Assembly (NCBI GenBank): GCA_021203545.1
Contig: JAJQAZ010000146.1
Location: 62,001 to 126,000 of the forward strand
Source of the DNA: Tannerellaceae bacterium
GTDB lineage: Bacteria > Bacteroidota > Bacteroidia > Bacteroidales > Tannerellaceae
Direction of reading: 5' to 3'
Length of the DNA: 64,000 nt
The notes beneath the pieces are model-generated. The model ran no database searches. It was not told the DNA's origin and saw nothing but the letters and a program-made list of their open reading frames with translations. Below are positions 1-10,248 of this stretch, piece after piece (within the stretch, counting starts at the first letter, position 1; every line of letters begins with the position of its first letter). A program made the position numbers and the translations under genes.

Positions 1-407
1 GTTATACCTAAAACAGCATAGACTGTCTTTCCAACCCCGTCAGCCCCACGAGCTGTTAATTTCCATGTAAGAGACTGAGTAGTACTGGAATCAGACATCC
101 AGAAATAGATCTGGCTACCGTTTGCCAGGTCATTTCCCCAATACACATTTGATGTCGCTCCTGAATATTCCCATGTATAATCAGTAAATCCATCACCGAC
201 AGCTCTTAGATAAATATATTTACCTAATCCACCCATTACATTATTCACGGTTATGGCAGTTGTCCAACTATTTTTGTCGAGACTATACTGGATACCTAAC
301 CCATCTGCATTCACTTCTTCTATAGCAGGATTCTGAACTTCAAGTTGTTGTGCCATCAATGCAAACGGCAATATCAGGAAAATACTTAATAATATTTTCT
401 TCTTCAT
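1..407 (-). CDS. Secreted protein of unknown function, 3' part outside window
   Basis: The frame opens at ATG 407 and stays open to base 1, giving 135 codons. It begins with a clear Sec signal peptide (basic MKKK, hydrophobic stretch, then ALMAQQ as a likely signal peptidase I site). There is no lipobox cysteine, so it is probably secreted or periplasmic. The visible mature part is rich in Gly, Ser, Tyr and Trp and looks beta-stranded, but I recognise no family. It lies 15 nt downstream of the SusD gene on the same strand. That position often holds a surface glycan-binding or accessory protein of the locus; this role is an inference from position only. Confidence 0.7.
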   Translation of the reverse strand, partial: MKKKILLSIFLILPFALMAQQLEVQNPAIEEVNADGLGIQYSLDKNSWTTAITVNNVMGGLGKYIYLRAVGDGFTDYTWEYSGATSNVYWGNDLANGSQIYFWMSDSSTTQSLTWKLTARGADGVGKTVYAVLGI

Positions 408-422
408 TTCTTTTAGTTTTTA

Positions 423-2072
423 TTAATTAGCACCTGAATAACCCGGATTCTGAGCCAATTTAGGATTTGTCATTCTTTGTGCCTGCGGAATAGGATACAG
501 GGCACGGCTCCGGTCGTTACCGGATGGATCGTCCGCATCATGCGAAAAAAAGGATTTGGTAGTATATACACCAAAGCGAATCATATCCTGACGGCGACGA
601 CCTTCCTGTGTAAACTCCCATCCTAATTCATCCAGCATACGTCCATACATTATATCGCTACCTCCTTCATAAGTGGTAGAGATTGCATCCCGGCGACCAT
701 AGTCATATACAGATCCTTCCTGTAGCTGTGCACCCGTAACCGTTGCTTTCGAGGCTTTATCACCAGAAAAATTACGTTGCCGAACCTGTGTTACCAATAT
801 GGCAGCACCATCAGGGTCACCATTGCGCAACATGGCTTCAGCTTTCATTAAAAGAACATCTGCATACCGGAATACAGGAAAATCATTATCCAGAATATTA
901 CTACTTCCCAATGCATATTCAAATTTTCCCCACCGGAAGCCATGTGCTTCATCCGAATTAAATACACTTTCCACTTCATTTACATAAATAAGTGGCTGAT
1001 CACTATTTGACCAGTTTCGATACAAAGGCTCTCCTTCATAAGAATATTGAGGGCCCTGAATAAAGTTTGTCTGCAAACGGATATCATCCGGATCAAATGT
1101 GTCAATGAACTGCGGAATAACACAGGCTCCATTCCAGGGTTGCTCTGTAAGCTGATAAGTTTGCTGGTTGGCCGGATGTAAACTATACATATGGAAGTCA
1201 AACGTATTCCAGTTCGTAGTATAAATCCGGTCTATAGCCAGTGCAAAAATAATCTCTTTAGAGTTTTCATTATCTGTCAGGAACACTGTACGTTGTTCGT
1301 TTTCCAGGTCATACATATGACTATTAATCACTTCATCACAGGCATCTATACATTTTTGCCACTCTGTATTATTTCCATTGGAAAAGATTTCTGCATTCAG
1401 GTACATTTTTGCCAACAGTGTATATCCGGCCCATTTATTAAAACGGCCATAATATTGTTTTGAAACAGATTCAGACAGGTATGGGATATTTTCAGTCAAT
1501 TCTTCAATAATAAAGTCATATACTTCTTTGCGGGTGTTTTGATCCGGCAAATATCCGTCCGGCACATCAAATTGAGTAACTAATGGTACATTTCCAAACA
1601 GATCTACTAACACATAATAGTAAGAAGCCCTGAGTACTTTTAGTTCGGCAAGCATGGCACGTTTAGCCTCGTCGTCCAGTGGCAACTCATTTTCTACCTG
1701 ATAAAGTACCAGGTTGCAAGCGGTTATACCTTCATAGGCGCGGTTCCAACATTGCAGGGGTATATCATCTTCCGTTGTCCAGGTATGCTGGTGTATCCGC
1801 ATATAAATTCCTCCATCATCCCATCCGTTAGGACGTACAGGTACGACATCCTGATCGGCACTCAATTCCTGAGCACGTACTGTGCCATTCCAATCGAGTG
1901 TTAAGGTTCGCCAGGAAGTATAAGCAGATCCCAGTAAAGCAGCAATCGCTTCTTCTCCCGGTACAAAATCATCCGCTACAATACTATGATAACTCCGGCT
2001 CTCCAGATCAGTACATGCTACAGAAAAAAGCATGTAGTTTAACAATATGAATGATATAATTTTTGCTTTCAT
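423..2072 (-). CDS. SusD/RagB-family outer-membrane glycan-binding lipoprotein
   Basis: 549 residues. The N-terminus is a lipoprotein signal with lipobox FSVAC, so lipidation is expected at Cys20. The body shows SusD hallmarks: an N-terminal TPR-like helical part (ALLGSAYTSWR, CWNRAYEGITACN, LRASYYYVLVDLFGNVPLV) and a C-terminal part with FRYADVLLMKAEAMLRNG and the end motif NPKLAQNPGY. SusD proteins cap the SusC TonB-dependent transporter and bind oligosaccharide at the cell surface. It starts 21 nt after the SusC stop, so the two are probably co-transcribed. The frame is intact. Substrate is not readable from sequence; the nearby arabinofuranosidase suggests an arabinose-containing glycan. 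Confidence 0.93.
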   Translation of the reverse strand: MKAKIISFILLNYMLFSVACTDLESRSYHSIVADDFVPGEEAIAALLGSAYTSWRTLTLDWNGTVRAQELSADQDVVPVRPNGWDDGGIYMRIHQHTWTTEDDIPLQCWNRAYEGITACNLVLYQVENELPLDDEAKRAMLAELKVLRASYYYVLVDLFGNVPLVTQFDVPDGYLPDQNTRKEVYDFIIEELTENIPYLSESVSKQYYGRFNKWAGYTLLAKMYLNAEIFSNGNNTEWQKCIDACDEVINSHMYDLENEQRTVFLTDNENSKEIIFALAIDRIYTTNWNTFDFHMYSLHPANQQTYQLTEQPWNGACVIPQFIDTFDPDDIRLQTNFIQGPQYSYEGEPLYRNWSNSDQPLIYVNEVESVFNSDEAHGFRWGKFEYALGSSNILDNDFPVFRYADVLLMKAEAMLRNGDPDGAAILVTQVRQRNFSGDKASKATVTGAQLQEGSVYDYGRRDAISTTYEGGSDIMYGRMLDELGWEFTQEGRRRQDMIRFGVYTTKSFFSHDADDPSGNDRSRALYPIPQAQRMTNPKLAQNPGYSGAN

Positions 2073-2093
2073 ATATCTCGTGGATTTAAATAA

Positions 2094-5000
2094 TTAAAAA
2101 GTAAGATTAACGCCAAACGTATAAGAACGGGTCGTAGGATAAGAATACCGGTCGTCATATCCCGGGTTAAGTCCTGATATAGAAACTTCCGGATCTACTC
2201 CTTTATAACCTGTTATGGTAGCCAGGTTAAGACATGACGCATAGATTCGTAATGATTTAATATATTTCGTTTTCAGATCACGGAAGGTATATCCCAATGT
2301 TACATTATCAATTTTCCAGAAATCGCCATTTTCTACATAGTAGCTATTAAACTCCTGCGACCATTCAGTACTTGATGATAGCCGGGTTTTACCAAATACC
2401 AGATCTTCAGAAGATTTCAGGCGGTTCCAGTCTTCGCGGGTACGATTTTCATAAAACATTCTCGGGGTGTTGATAATCTGAAAACCGAATGCTCCACGCA
2501 TGGTTATGGCCAGATCAAAGTCTTTGTAACGGAAATGGTTATTCCATGAAAGATGATATTTGGGCAAACCATTTCCAATTACCTGCTTATCCTCAAAATC
2601 ACGTCCGAAATCCTGATAAGAGACAGCATTCCCTTCTTTATCTTCATATACCCAAAAACCATTATTATCAATATCAATTACCTTAAAACCAAAGAAATTT
2701 CCAATGGATTCTCCTACCTGCACAATATGAGAATCCGTTTGCATCGGCGGTCCGATTGCATTGGTTGTAAAATAATCAGCGGATGCTTCATACATGTCAC
2801 TGGATAAACTTTTCAGTTTATTGCGGTTGGTCGAAAAAGTAACCGTGGAGTTCCATGTGAAATTTTTGTTTACAACAGGTACAAAATTAATTAATGCTTC
2901 AAACCCGGTATTACTCATTGTACCAACATTGGCACGGGTAGTAGTATAGACATTAGGAGGGGAAGGTACACTATCGTTTGAATAGAGATCGAACCCAAGA
3001 AAGGTAGTAGTATAGACATTAGGAGGGGAAGGTACACTATAGTCGTATAACAGGTCACGGATTTCACGATAATAATAATCCAGAGATCCACCAAGACGTC
3101 CATTTAGTACACTGAAATCCAAACCTATATTTGTTTCATGTTTTTCTTCCCATTTTAGATCCGGATTCGGATTCTGCGAAGGACGTAACGTTTCTTTCCA
3201 TTCTCCGTTGTAATAAAAATAGCCACTGTAATTTAATAAAGACAGAGCCCTGTAAGAATCTGCCGGCTGACTACCGGTTACTCCATATCCGGCACGCAAT
3301 TTCAAATCCTGAAAAATATTCTGTTCCTTCATAAACTCTTCTTCCGAAATACGCCAGGCAGCAGATACGGAAGGGAATGTTCCCCATTCATTATCACTAC
3401 CGTACAACTGGCTGGCCGCTTCGTGCCGCAGGGAGAGTAACAATAGGTAACGATTTTTATAGTTGTAGGAAACACGGCCAAAAAAGCTGATCAGGTTGGT
3501 CTGGATAGCATAACTGTACATTGTACCCTTTCCTTCTTTTAGCGCGCTACCCATACCTATATTAAAATAGCTATAGGTATCAGCCGGAAAATCATAGTTC
3601 CGTTCATACTGGTTACTGTAATCTGTGCCTTGCCAGCTATAACCGGCCAATACAGAGAACGTATGATCTTTAATTGTTTTATTATACTGGCCGGTCAACT
3701 CCATGAGTTTGGTCATATCGGTAACGGATCCGATACCGGCATACCCATTCCGGGTTCCGGAAACAGCGGTAAAGTGATTCTGGGATTCATAATAGCCTCC
3801 ATACTGATGTTCCTTATCATAAGAGAAGAGTCCTTTCAAAGTCAGGTCGCTTATCGGATTATAGGTAATACTTCCGGTAAACCGGGTTTGGGTAAGTTCC
3901 TGCTGACCATCTGTTTCATATATCATAGAAACCGGGTTCATGTATTCAAATTCATTGGGAGCCTGTGTCCAGTTTCCATCCGAATCGGTTACCGGTTGAG
4001 TCGGGTTATGGTTCAACGCCTGACGATAAATACCTGTATTCCACGAACCACCATCAGCCGTAGAGGTCCAGGAAGACTGGTTTCCAATAACTGCAAAGTT
4101 CAATCTTACTTTGTTATCAAACATGTTGTGATTTACCTCAATTCGTCCCTGAAATGCTTCTTTATCGGATTTCAGGAATATACCCTGTGTTTGCCGGTAG
4201 TTAAGATTGGCGGAATAATTTGTATTTTCATTCCCTCCCCGCAGGGACAGGTTGTGCACATGACTTACCGGAGTATGGGTTATTGCATCCAGCCAATCGG
4301 TAGAACTGCCCCAATCGTTTCCGGCACTCCGTTCACCGGCAGCAATCTGGGCCCGGTAATCGGCGGCTGTAAGCATTTCCAGTTTTTAGCAATTGTTGCG
4401 GTACTGATATAACCATGATATTCTACTGTATTGATATTGTTGCCTTTCGCTTTCTTGGTTGTGATGAGAATCACTCCATTCGTGCCACGCGAACCGTAAA
4501 TAGCAGCAGCTGAACCATCTTTAAGCACATCTACACTTTCTATATCTTCCGGAGCAACTGTATTGAAATCGCCCGGTACACCATCAATCAGGATTAATGG
4601 ATTCGTACTGGCACCCAAAATAGTCGTATTCCCACGTAAAGAAACAGCGGTTTTGGAAGTCGGGTCACCACTTGAATTGGTAATTATTAAACCGGCAACC
4701 TGGCCCTGAATTAACTGACCAGCATCTTTTACCGCTCCTTTGAGAAAGTTTTCTTCTTTAACAGAACCTACAGAACTGGTTATATCTCCTTTACGTACAG
4801 TACCATACCCAATCACCACAACCGCATCCAGTTGTTGGGTGTCTTCTGTCAGTTTAATATTGAAAACCGTTTGGTTGGCTACACTCATTTCCTGAGTGAA
4901 ATAGCCGATATAAGAGATTACAATAACTGCATCTTCCGGCACTCCGGTCAATACAAACTCACCATTAAAGTCGGTGATTGTACCGTTGGTTGTACCTTTT

Positions 5001-5464
5001 ACCATGACATTCGCCCCGATAACAGGCTCATCAAAGTCGTCTATCACAATACCTTTTACCTCTTTTTCCTGTACTTGTTGCGGACCAGGTGCCGGACGGG
5101 TATTGTTTCTGTAAATAGTTATCTGGCGGCCGTCTATACTGTAGTTGTTGTTGGTGCCGTCAAATATCTGGTCCAGTATTTCCTCCACCGGCTCATTCTC
5201 GACAGAAACGCTTACTTTACGTTTCAAATTAACCGATTTGTCGAGATAAAAGATAATGAACTCACTGTTTTTCTCAATTTCTTCAAAAACAGTTTTTACC
5301 TGTTCGTTCTGAACATCTAATGTGAAAAAGGTTTGCTGCGAATATGTTTTTGTGGCAAAACATGTTATGATTCCAAGAAACATGCACAAGGTAGCTAATT
5401 TCATAATTCGTAATAGTCGCCTACATTTAGTCTGAAAAAGACCAAACCTGTTCATTAATTTCAT
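2094..5464 (-). pseudogene. SusC/RagA-family TonB-dependent transporter with STN domain; one frameshift and a 66-bp insertion
   Basis: Two overlapping frames together make one SusC-type outer-membrane transporter of about 1,120 residues. The N-terminal part (from ATG 5464) has a signal peptide, an STN domain (about residues 45-115), a carboxypeptidase-like regulatory domain (KGIVIDDFDEPVIGANVMVK) and the TonB plug (ILIDGVPGDFNTV, DVLKDGSAAAIYGSRGTNG). The frames join at 4376-4378: AAAC TGG AAA TGC reads through only if one A is restored, giving KNWK-MLTAADYRAQ. The C-terminal 760 residues are the barrel ending GVNLTF. A 22-residue in-frame insertion repeats SVPSPPNVYTTT (2937-2974 and 3003-3040). 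The STN domain fits signalling to the neighbouring FecR and ECF sigma. Whether the frameshift is real or a consensus error is open. Confidence 0.9.
2937..3040. repeat. 38-bp direct repeat with 28-bp spacer inside SusC gene (66-bp period)
   Basis: Bases 2937-2974 and 3003-3040 are identical over 38 nt and separated by 28 nt of unrelated sequence. The period is 66 bp, so the insertion adds 22 codons in frame and encodes SVPSPPNVYTTT twice. The same 66-bp period occurs in a permease gene at 22154-22259. Confidence 0.95.
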
Positions 5465-5521
5465 AAATTTGTAGTGATTTAAGTTAGTAAATAAGTGTTT
5501 TTACTCTAATTTGGATTTTAG

Positions 5522-5549
5522 CCGGATAATCCTGCCCGATTATCTGGTT
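5522..5549 (-). promoter_or_regulatory. Imperfect hairpin between fecR-like and susC-like genes
   Basis: GATAATC and GATTATC, with flanking CCGG/CTGG, form an imperfect stem around CTGCCC in the 121-nt gap between the anti-sigma stop (5586) and the SusC start (5464). There is no long T-run after it on the minus strand. It may be an attenuator or a weak terminator. Confidence 0.35.
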
Positions 5550-5585
5550 TTTGTTGTGTTTTTATGGTCCCATCTGTTTACTTTT

Positions 5586-6791
5586 TTATGGTTTTACATC
5601 AATATATATCGTGTTTTTACTCCTTTCTACTTTAATGGGGGCGGCCTTTTGTAAAATAGTTAAGACCTCCTCTATGTTATCCGTCAAATTTAGTTTTCCG
5701 CTACAGGTTAATGTTTGTAACTGTTCCGTATAGGAAAAATCTATTCCATAAAAACGGTTCAGTTTATCAAATACTCTGTTTAGTTTCTCCTGCCTGAACT
5801 GATAGTAACCTGATTTCCAACTAACATGTTCATTGATGTCTACAGACGAGACATGGGGTCCAATCGCATCCAGCGTAAATTTTTCTTCCGGGCGCATTAC
5901 TGTTACATCCCTGCCCGGAATCTCTACTTCTACCTGCCCGTTCACCAACACAATATATTGTTCGGTATCTTCCGGATAAGCGGAGACATTAAATTCCGTA
6001 CCCAATACAGTGACATTCAGAGAAGATGTTTTTACAATGAATGGCTGGCCCGCATCATGCCGTACATTCAAGTATACTTCTCCCTCTATATAAATTTCTC
6101 TTTTCTCTCCGGCAAACCGTTCCGGATAGATCATTCTTGAATCGGAGTTTACCCATACCTGGGTACCGTCAGATAGAATCAGGGAAGAACGTTTCCCTTT
6201 CGGAACAAATAGTTGATTGAAACGAATGGCTTCATCTTTTTTCGCAATCAATTCTGTATCTCCCGATTTCAGTTGTATATGGTCTTCCTGCGAATAATCT
6301 ATGTTTACATCTTCTTTCTCTATAATCAGTTCCTGATCTTCTCCCAACACCAAACGGATCTGATCTGTATTCCCTGCCTGCGAATCAAAATTCCGGGCTA
6401 TTGACTCATAGTCTATAGCTGTTGATTCCTCTATGTTTTGCACAGGAATATTTAAAAGGATTAGCATGGCCACAACTGCTGCAACAAGACCGGCAACCGT
6501 GTATAAACGTATATTGCGGGAAGAATGGCCCTGTTTTTTATTGCGGGAATCGATCTGCTTTTTGAGTAAGTCAATCCGTTGGTTCATAAACCCGTCTTTT
6601 CCGGATGATGTTGCCGCCAGATTGGAAAGTATCAGCCGGGCAAGTTTTATTTCTTCTTTCAGAGCCGGATTCTGTCGTATCTGTTTTTCCCAGAAGTGTT
6701 GGGATTCCGGTGTAGGATGTTTTACAGACCGCAGAAAATAATCATCCTGTAACAGTTCATCCGCTTTATATCGTGTGTAATCCTTTTGCAT
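5586..6791 (-). CDS. FecR-family anti-sigma factor
   Basis: 401 residues, intact. Order: N-terminal cytoplasmic anti-sigma region (about 1-90), one transmembrane helix (about 95-115, TVAGLVAAVVAMLILLNI), periplasmic FecR domain (LILSDGTQVWVNSDSRMIYPERF, REIYIEGEVYLNVRHD) and C-terminal DUF4974 (KLNRVFDKLNRFYGIDF). In this family the protein holds the ECF sigma factor inactive until the STN domain of a ligand-loaded SusC signals through the periplasm. It lies between the ECF sigma gene (87 nt upstream) and SusC, the standard order for a trans-envelope-regulated glycan locus. Confidence 0.92.
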   Translation of the reverse strand: MQKDYTRYKADELLQDDYFLRSVKHPTPESQHFWEKQIRQNPALKEEIKLARLILSNLAATSSGKDGFMNQRIDLLKKQIDSRNKKQGHSSRNIRLYTVAGLVAAVVAMLILLNIPVQNIEESTAIDYESIARNFDSQAGNTDQIRLVLGEDQELIIEKEDVNIDYSQEDHIQLKSGDTELIAKKDEAIRFNQLFVPKGKRSSLILSDGTQVWVNSDSRMIYPERFAGEKREIYIEGEVYLNVRHDAGQPFIVKTSSLNVTVLGTEFNVSAYPEDTEQYIVLVNGQVEVEIPGRDVTVMRPEEKFTLDAIGPHVSSVDINEHVSWKSGYYQFRQEKLNRVFDKLNRFYGIDFSYTEQLQTLTCSGKLNLTDNIEEVLTILQKAAPIKVERSKNTIYIDVKP

Positions 6792-6878
6792 GGTACAAAT
6801 TCGTTGTTTTATATTATAAGGATTACATGAAAATTGAATTTGTACTCATTTATTACGGAAAAAATGAAAAATATTTTT

Positions 6879-7468
6879 TCAATATCTGTATGCGAAGAGT
6901 AAGAAATAGAGTATAAGGGATTCCATATCTTCCGGGGTGATATGTTCTTTGATCTTTTTCAGGGAGCGTTGTAACAGATTACGGGCGGATTGATAATTCA
7001 AATCCATTAATTCGCATATTTGATCGTATTCAAGTTCCTGAATAAATTTGTAATAAATGATCTCTTTTTGCCGGGGAGTAAGATGGGATAATATTTTTTG
7101 GATCAACTCGGTTTGTGTCCGGTTGTGTTCTGCATCAATCAACCGGTCTTCGGGGCTGGCTTCTATAAAAAAGGAATATTTTCAGCCGTTACCGGCTCGT
7201 ACCTCTCTTCTTTATTGATTGCCCGGATCAGGTTGTGTTTCATAGAAACCAGCAAATATAATTTTACATTCTCCGGTACACGCAGGCGGTTTCTGTTTTT
7301 ATAAAGTGTAAGGAATAATTCCTGAATGGCATCTTCTACAATTTCATGGCTGGAAACAAAACGGGAACCGTATGAATATAAGGTTTTGGCATACGAATAA
7401 TAGATCCAGGTATATGCATCATAATTACCGGATAAAAATTGTTCCCATTTCACTTTGCTTTCATCCAT
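6879..7468 (-). pseudogene. ECF sigma-70 factor, frameshifted
   Basis: Two frames together make a 196-residue ECF sigma factor. The first (ATG 7468) carries region 2 (YDAYTWIYYSYAKTLYSYG, IVEDAIQELFLTLYKNRNRL). The second carries region 4 (LTPRQKEIIYYKFIQELEYDQICELMDLNYQSARNLLQRSLKKIKE). They join at the six-A run 7167-7172 (T6 in the gene sense). Restoring one T gives ENIPFFIEASPEDRLIDAEH across the break. Such factors recruit RNA polymerase to the SusC/SusD promoter when released by the FecR protein encoded next. The single homopolymer deletion could be a true null allele, a slippage site or a consensus error. Confidence 0.88.
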
Positions 7469-7684
7469 TGCACAATGCTGGCTATAAGTCTTAAGGTTTC
7501 CTATTTTATCTCACCTCTGAGGTGAGATAAAATTATTTGTTTAGAAAATATTTATTTGTTACAGATGTAACAAATAAATACTGGCATGCCAGTATTTGAA
7601 TCTCTCTTGCAAAGAAAACAAAATTAGCCGGAAAATAGAAATTAAATGTTTTTATTTTCCGGCTAATCTATTCCCGGACTTAAG
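7469..7684. promoter_or_regulatory. Upstream region of ECF sigma gene with two long perfect palindromes
   Basis: Two dyads lie just upstream of the sigma start at 7468. One is a 15-bp perfect arm pair with a single central base at 7503-7533 (arms ending CACCTC / GAGGTG). The other is a 22-bp perfect palindrome at 7576-7597 with core CTGGCATGCCAG. Neither has a T-run suited to a terminator for the sigma operon. They could be operators or cruciform-forming sites. No gene is seen here. Confidence 0.6.
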
Positions 7685-7955
7685 AGCCTGTGTAAAAACT
7701 CTCTTCGCTCTTTGATAAAGTTACAAATTATAAGTGATTACCCCGTAGGGGGTAAAATGTGAATAACCCCGGGTACAACCCGGGGTAGGCAGAAACCCTC
7801 TCTATAACAACCCTGAAAGGGTTGAACCCGCTTCGGGGTTCATACAGTAGAGTAGCTTTCTGCCACGGGTTTCACCCGCGGTTAATCACATTCAAGCCCT
7901 ACGGGCTTACAATATGTAACTTTTTCGATTTTACAATTTAGTTTTTACACAGGCT
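7685..7955. mobile_element. MITE-like non-coding element with 16-bp terminal inverted repeats
   Basis: AGCCTGTGTAAAAACT at 7685-7700 is the exact reverse complement of 7940-7955. Inside, more paired blocks follow in mirror order: AAAGTTACA against TGTAACTTT, GTGATTACCCC and GTGAATAACC against GGTTAATCAC, and GCAGAAA against TTTCTGC. The centre holds small hairpins (AACCCTGAAAGGGTT, AACCCGCTTCGGGGTT). It has no ORF and sits between the GH51 stop and the sigma operon. No clear target-site duplication is visible (TTAAG on the left, ATTAA on the right). The nested-hairpin layout fits a MITE or other foldback repeat. Confidence 0.7.
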
Positions 7956-8084
7956 ATTAATCCGGGATCGCATATGGAACATCCCGGTTTATCGGGAAGA
8001 ACCAACTGTTTTACATAATTATAATGAATTATCGTTAGTTCCTTTGCGGTCCCGGATCAAGTCCGGGAACAGGTACTTTCTTCC

Positions 8085-10091
8085 TTATTTCATAGGAATT
8101 CTATATACCGTAAAACTCAACGGAGGCAGAATGGCTCTGAATATGCCGTCATTAACCGGAATTGTAAATTCTGCAGGCACCACATTATCGGGCTGGCACA
8201 TGGTGTTTTTAGCTTCCAGGTCTGTATTTTGCAAACGGGTAGCTTTTGCTACGCGTTCAGTTGTGGAAACACCTGCCAGTTCAGCGCTGATTCTTCTCTG
8301 GTGCAAACCGGTATTAGCCACTTTGATAATTAATTCATTGGTATTTTTATCCAGGGCTGCTGTTGCATACATATCCAATTGCCCTGTCAGAGGCTCTCCA
8401 TCCATGGTCATAGAGACTACATCTGTTCCGGCATTTACACCATACATCTGCTGTACATAATAGTTCGGAGTTTTCATTACGTTCAGGTTGTCAAACCAGA
8501 TCAGATCCGGACGCCATTGCCATGCATCTACGTGTGCAAACAAAGGTGCATAAGTAGCAATATGAACCACATCGGCATTCCGTTCAAAACCGGTCATAAA
8601 GGCTGCTTCGCACAAGGCACCGAAGAAACTGTTTTCGCGGTTACGCGGGTGGCAGGCATATTCGCCGGCAAATACTTTGGGAGCATTCCGGTCATAAGAA
8701 TCATACCGTTTGGCACCTTCGAGGAACCATTCCGGCGAACGATAGTAATGTTCGTCTACATGGTCCACCTGCAAACGGGTCATTTCAGGCCATAGATATT
8801 CAAAATCGTCGCCTTCCGAACCCGGGCCGGAACTACCTATGATCTGAATTTCCGGATATTTTGCACGGATTGCATCGATGAATTTTTCCAGACGTTCCGG
8901 ATAAAGTGGTCCCCACTGTTCGTTACCGATAGCCAACAGTTTCAGGTTGAAAGGTTCCGGATGTCCCATTTCGGCACGTAGTTTACCCCATTTGGATGTA
9001 ACCGGCCCATTGGCAAATTCAATCAGATCCAGCGCATCGTCAATAAATGGTTTCAGATCTTTCACTGCTGTATGCTCATGCGAATGTTCTTCATTTTCGA
9101 ACTGGCAGGAAAGTCCGCAGTTCAATACCGGCAGCGGTTCGGCACCTATATCTTCCGCCAGTTGGAAATATTCAAAGAAGCCCAAACCATAAGATTGGTA
9201 GTAATCTGGGAATTTTTTATGTGCAAACGTATAATTCCAACGGTTGATGTTGATCGGACGGTTTTCTACCGGACCAACTGTATTTTTCCACTGGTAGCGG
9301 GTTTCGAATGTGGTACCTTCTACGATACATCCGCCGGGGAAACGGAATACGCCCGGTTTCAGGTCTTTCAATGCCTGTGCCAGGTCTTCACGCATACCAT
9401 TCGGACGGTTCATGAATGTTTTTTGCGGGAACAGAGAAATATGTTCCAGGTCGATCGTTCCTTTTGTAGCCATAGTAATACGCAGACGGGCATGTGTTTC
9501 CGTTTTACGGGGCGACAAAGTAACCGAATATTTTGTCCAGTTCTTACCGTCTACCTCAATCTCCTGTTTCTCAAACAAATCATTATTACTGTCTACCAGA
9601 TTGATGATCAGTTTGATTGGTCCGTTGGTAACCGTACGGGCATACAGGGAAAGGTCATATTTTTCTCCTTCTTTTACCCCAATACCTTTGAAACCTTCAT
9701 TATCCAATCCGGTTCCGGTGATTTGTCCGTTATACGTCAGACGGGCATAATGCGGATTTTTAGGGAAAGCCGGATTTTTCGTCTGGATTGTAACATTTCC
9801 AAACGGAGCCCACCCCATAAAGGGTTCTTCAAATTCGAAAGAGCGGTTCTTAACCAGTTCCGCATACAATCCACCATCCGCACCAAAGTTGATATCTTCA
9901 AAAAAGATACCATACATGGTATTCTGAATAGGGAAAAGCGGTTTACCCGCATCTATTTTCATGGAGTAGATAGGATCCCACGGCATGGCCGGGTCAGACG
10001 CTGATAATTGTTCAGCGGGTTGGGCTGATACATACAAAAGCCCCATACTCATAAAGAGCGAAACAATGGTTTTCCTCATGTTTACTTTCAT
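8085..10091 (-). CDS. GH51 alpha-L-arabinofuranosidase, secreted
   Basis: 668 residues with an N-terminal signal peptide (TIVSLFMSMGLLYVSAQ). An N-terminal carbohydrate-binding-like beta domain (about 45-225) precedes the (beta/alpha)8 catalytic domain and a C-terminal beta domain. The GH51 catalytic pair is visible: acid/base Glu391 in AIGNEQWGP and nucleophile Glu477 in VFAGEYAC. GH51 enzymes release terminal alpha-L-arabinofuranose from arabinan, arabinoxylan or RG side chains, here in the periplasm or at the surface. It is on the same strand as the sigma/FecR/SusCD cluster, 0.6 kb upstream, and supplies the sugar used by the arabinose genes at 34-44 kb. GTTTTTT-rich upstream sequence shows no clear promoter. 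Confidence 0.93.
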   Translation of the reverse strand: MKVNMRKTIVSLFMSMGLLYVSAQPAEQLSASDPAMPWDPIYSMKIDAGKPLFPIQNTMYGIFFEDINFGADGGLYAELVKNRSFEFEEPFMGWAPFGNVTIQTKNPAFPKNPHYARLTYNGQITGTGLDNEGFKGIGVKEGEKYDLSLYARTVTNGPIKLIINLVDSNNDLFEKQEIEVDGKNWTKYSVTLSPRKTETHARLRITMATKGTIDLEHISLFPQKTFMNRPNGMREDLAQALKDLKPGVFRFPGGCIVEGTTFETRYQWKNTVGPVENRPININRWNYTFAHKKFPDYYQSYGLGFFEYFQLAEDIGAEPLPVLNCGLSCQFENEEHSHEHTAVKDLKPFIDDALDLIEFANGPVTSKWGKLRAEMGHPEPFNLKLLAIGNEQWGPLYPERLEKFIDAIRAKYPEIQIIGSSGPGSEGDDFEYLWPEMTRLQVDHVDEHYYRSPEWFLEGAKRYDSYDRNAPKVFAGEYACHPRNRENSFFGALCEAAFMTGFERNADVVHIATYAPLFAHVDAWQWRPDLIWFDNLNVMKTPNYYVQQMYGVNAGTDVVSMTMDGEPLTGQLDMYATAALDKNTNELIIKVANTGLHQRRISAELAGVSTTERVAKATRLQNTDLEAKNTMCQPDNVVPAEFTIPVNDGIFRAILPPLSFTVYRIPMK

Positions 10092-10248
10092 ACAGTTGAT
10101 GTTTTTTATTTAACGATACTTCTTTATTTACTTCATTAATGTTTTACCGCCACAAAATAAAGGATAAAAACACACTAATAAAAGGTGTATTTCCTAAAAT
10201 TTGTAAAAGATGTTATATAACAGACCTACGGATCCCCTGTTTTATCCC

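Noticed and set aside
3630..4412. Plus-strand open frame of 260 codons opposite SusC
   Set aside because: It is antisense to the conserved SusC barrel and has no recognisable domain or start context.
8085..10091. Long open frames on the plus strand opposite the GH51 gene (for example 9072-10004)
   Set aside because: They are shadows of a well-supported gene in the other strand and show no family features.
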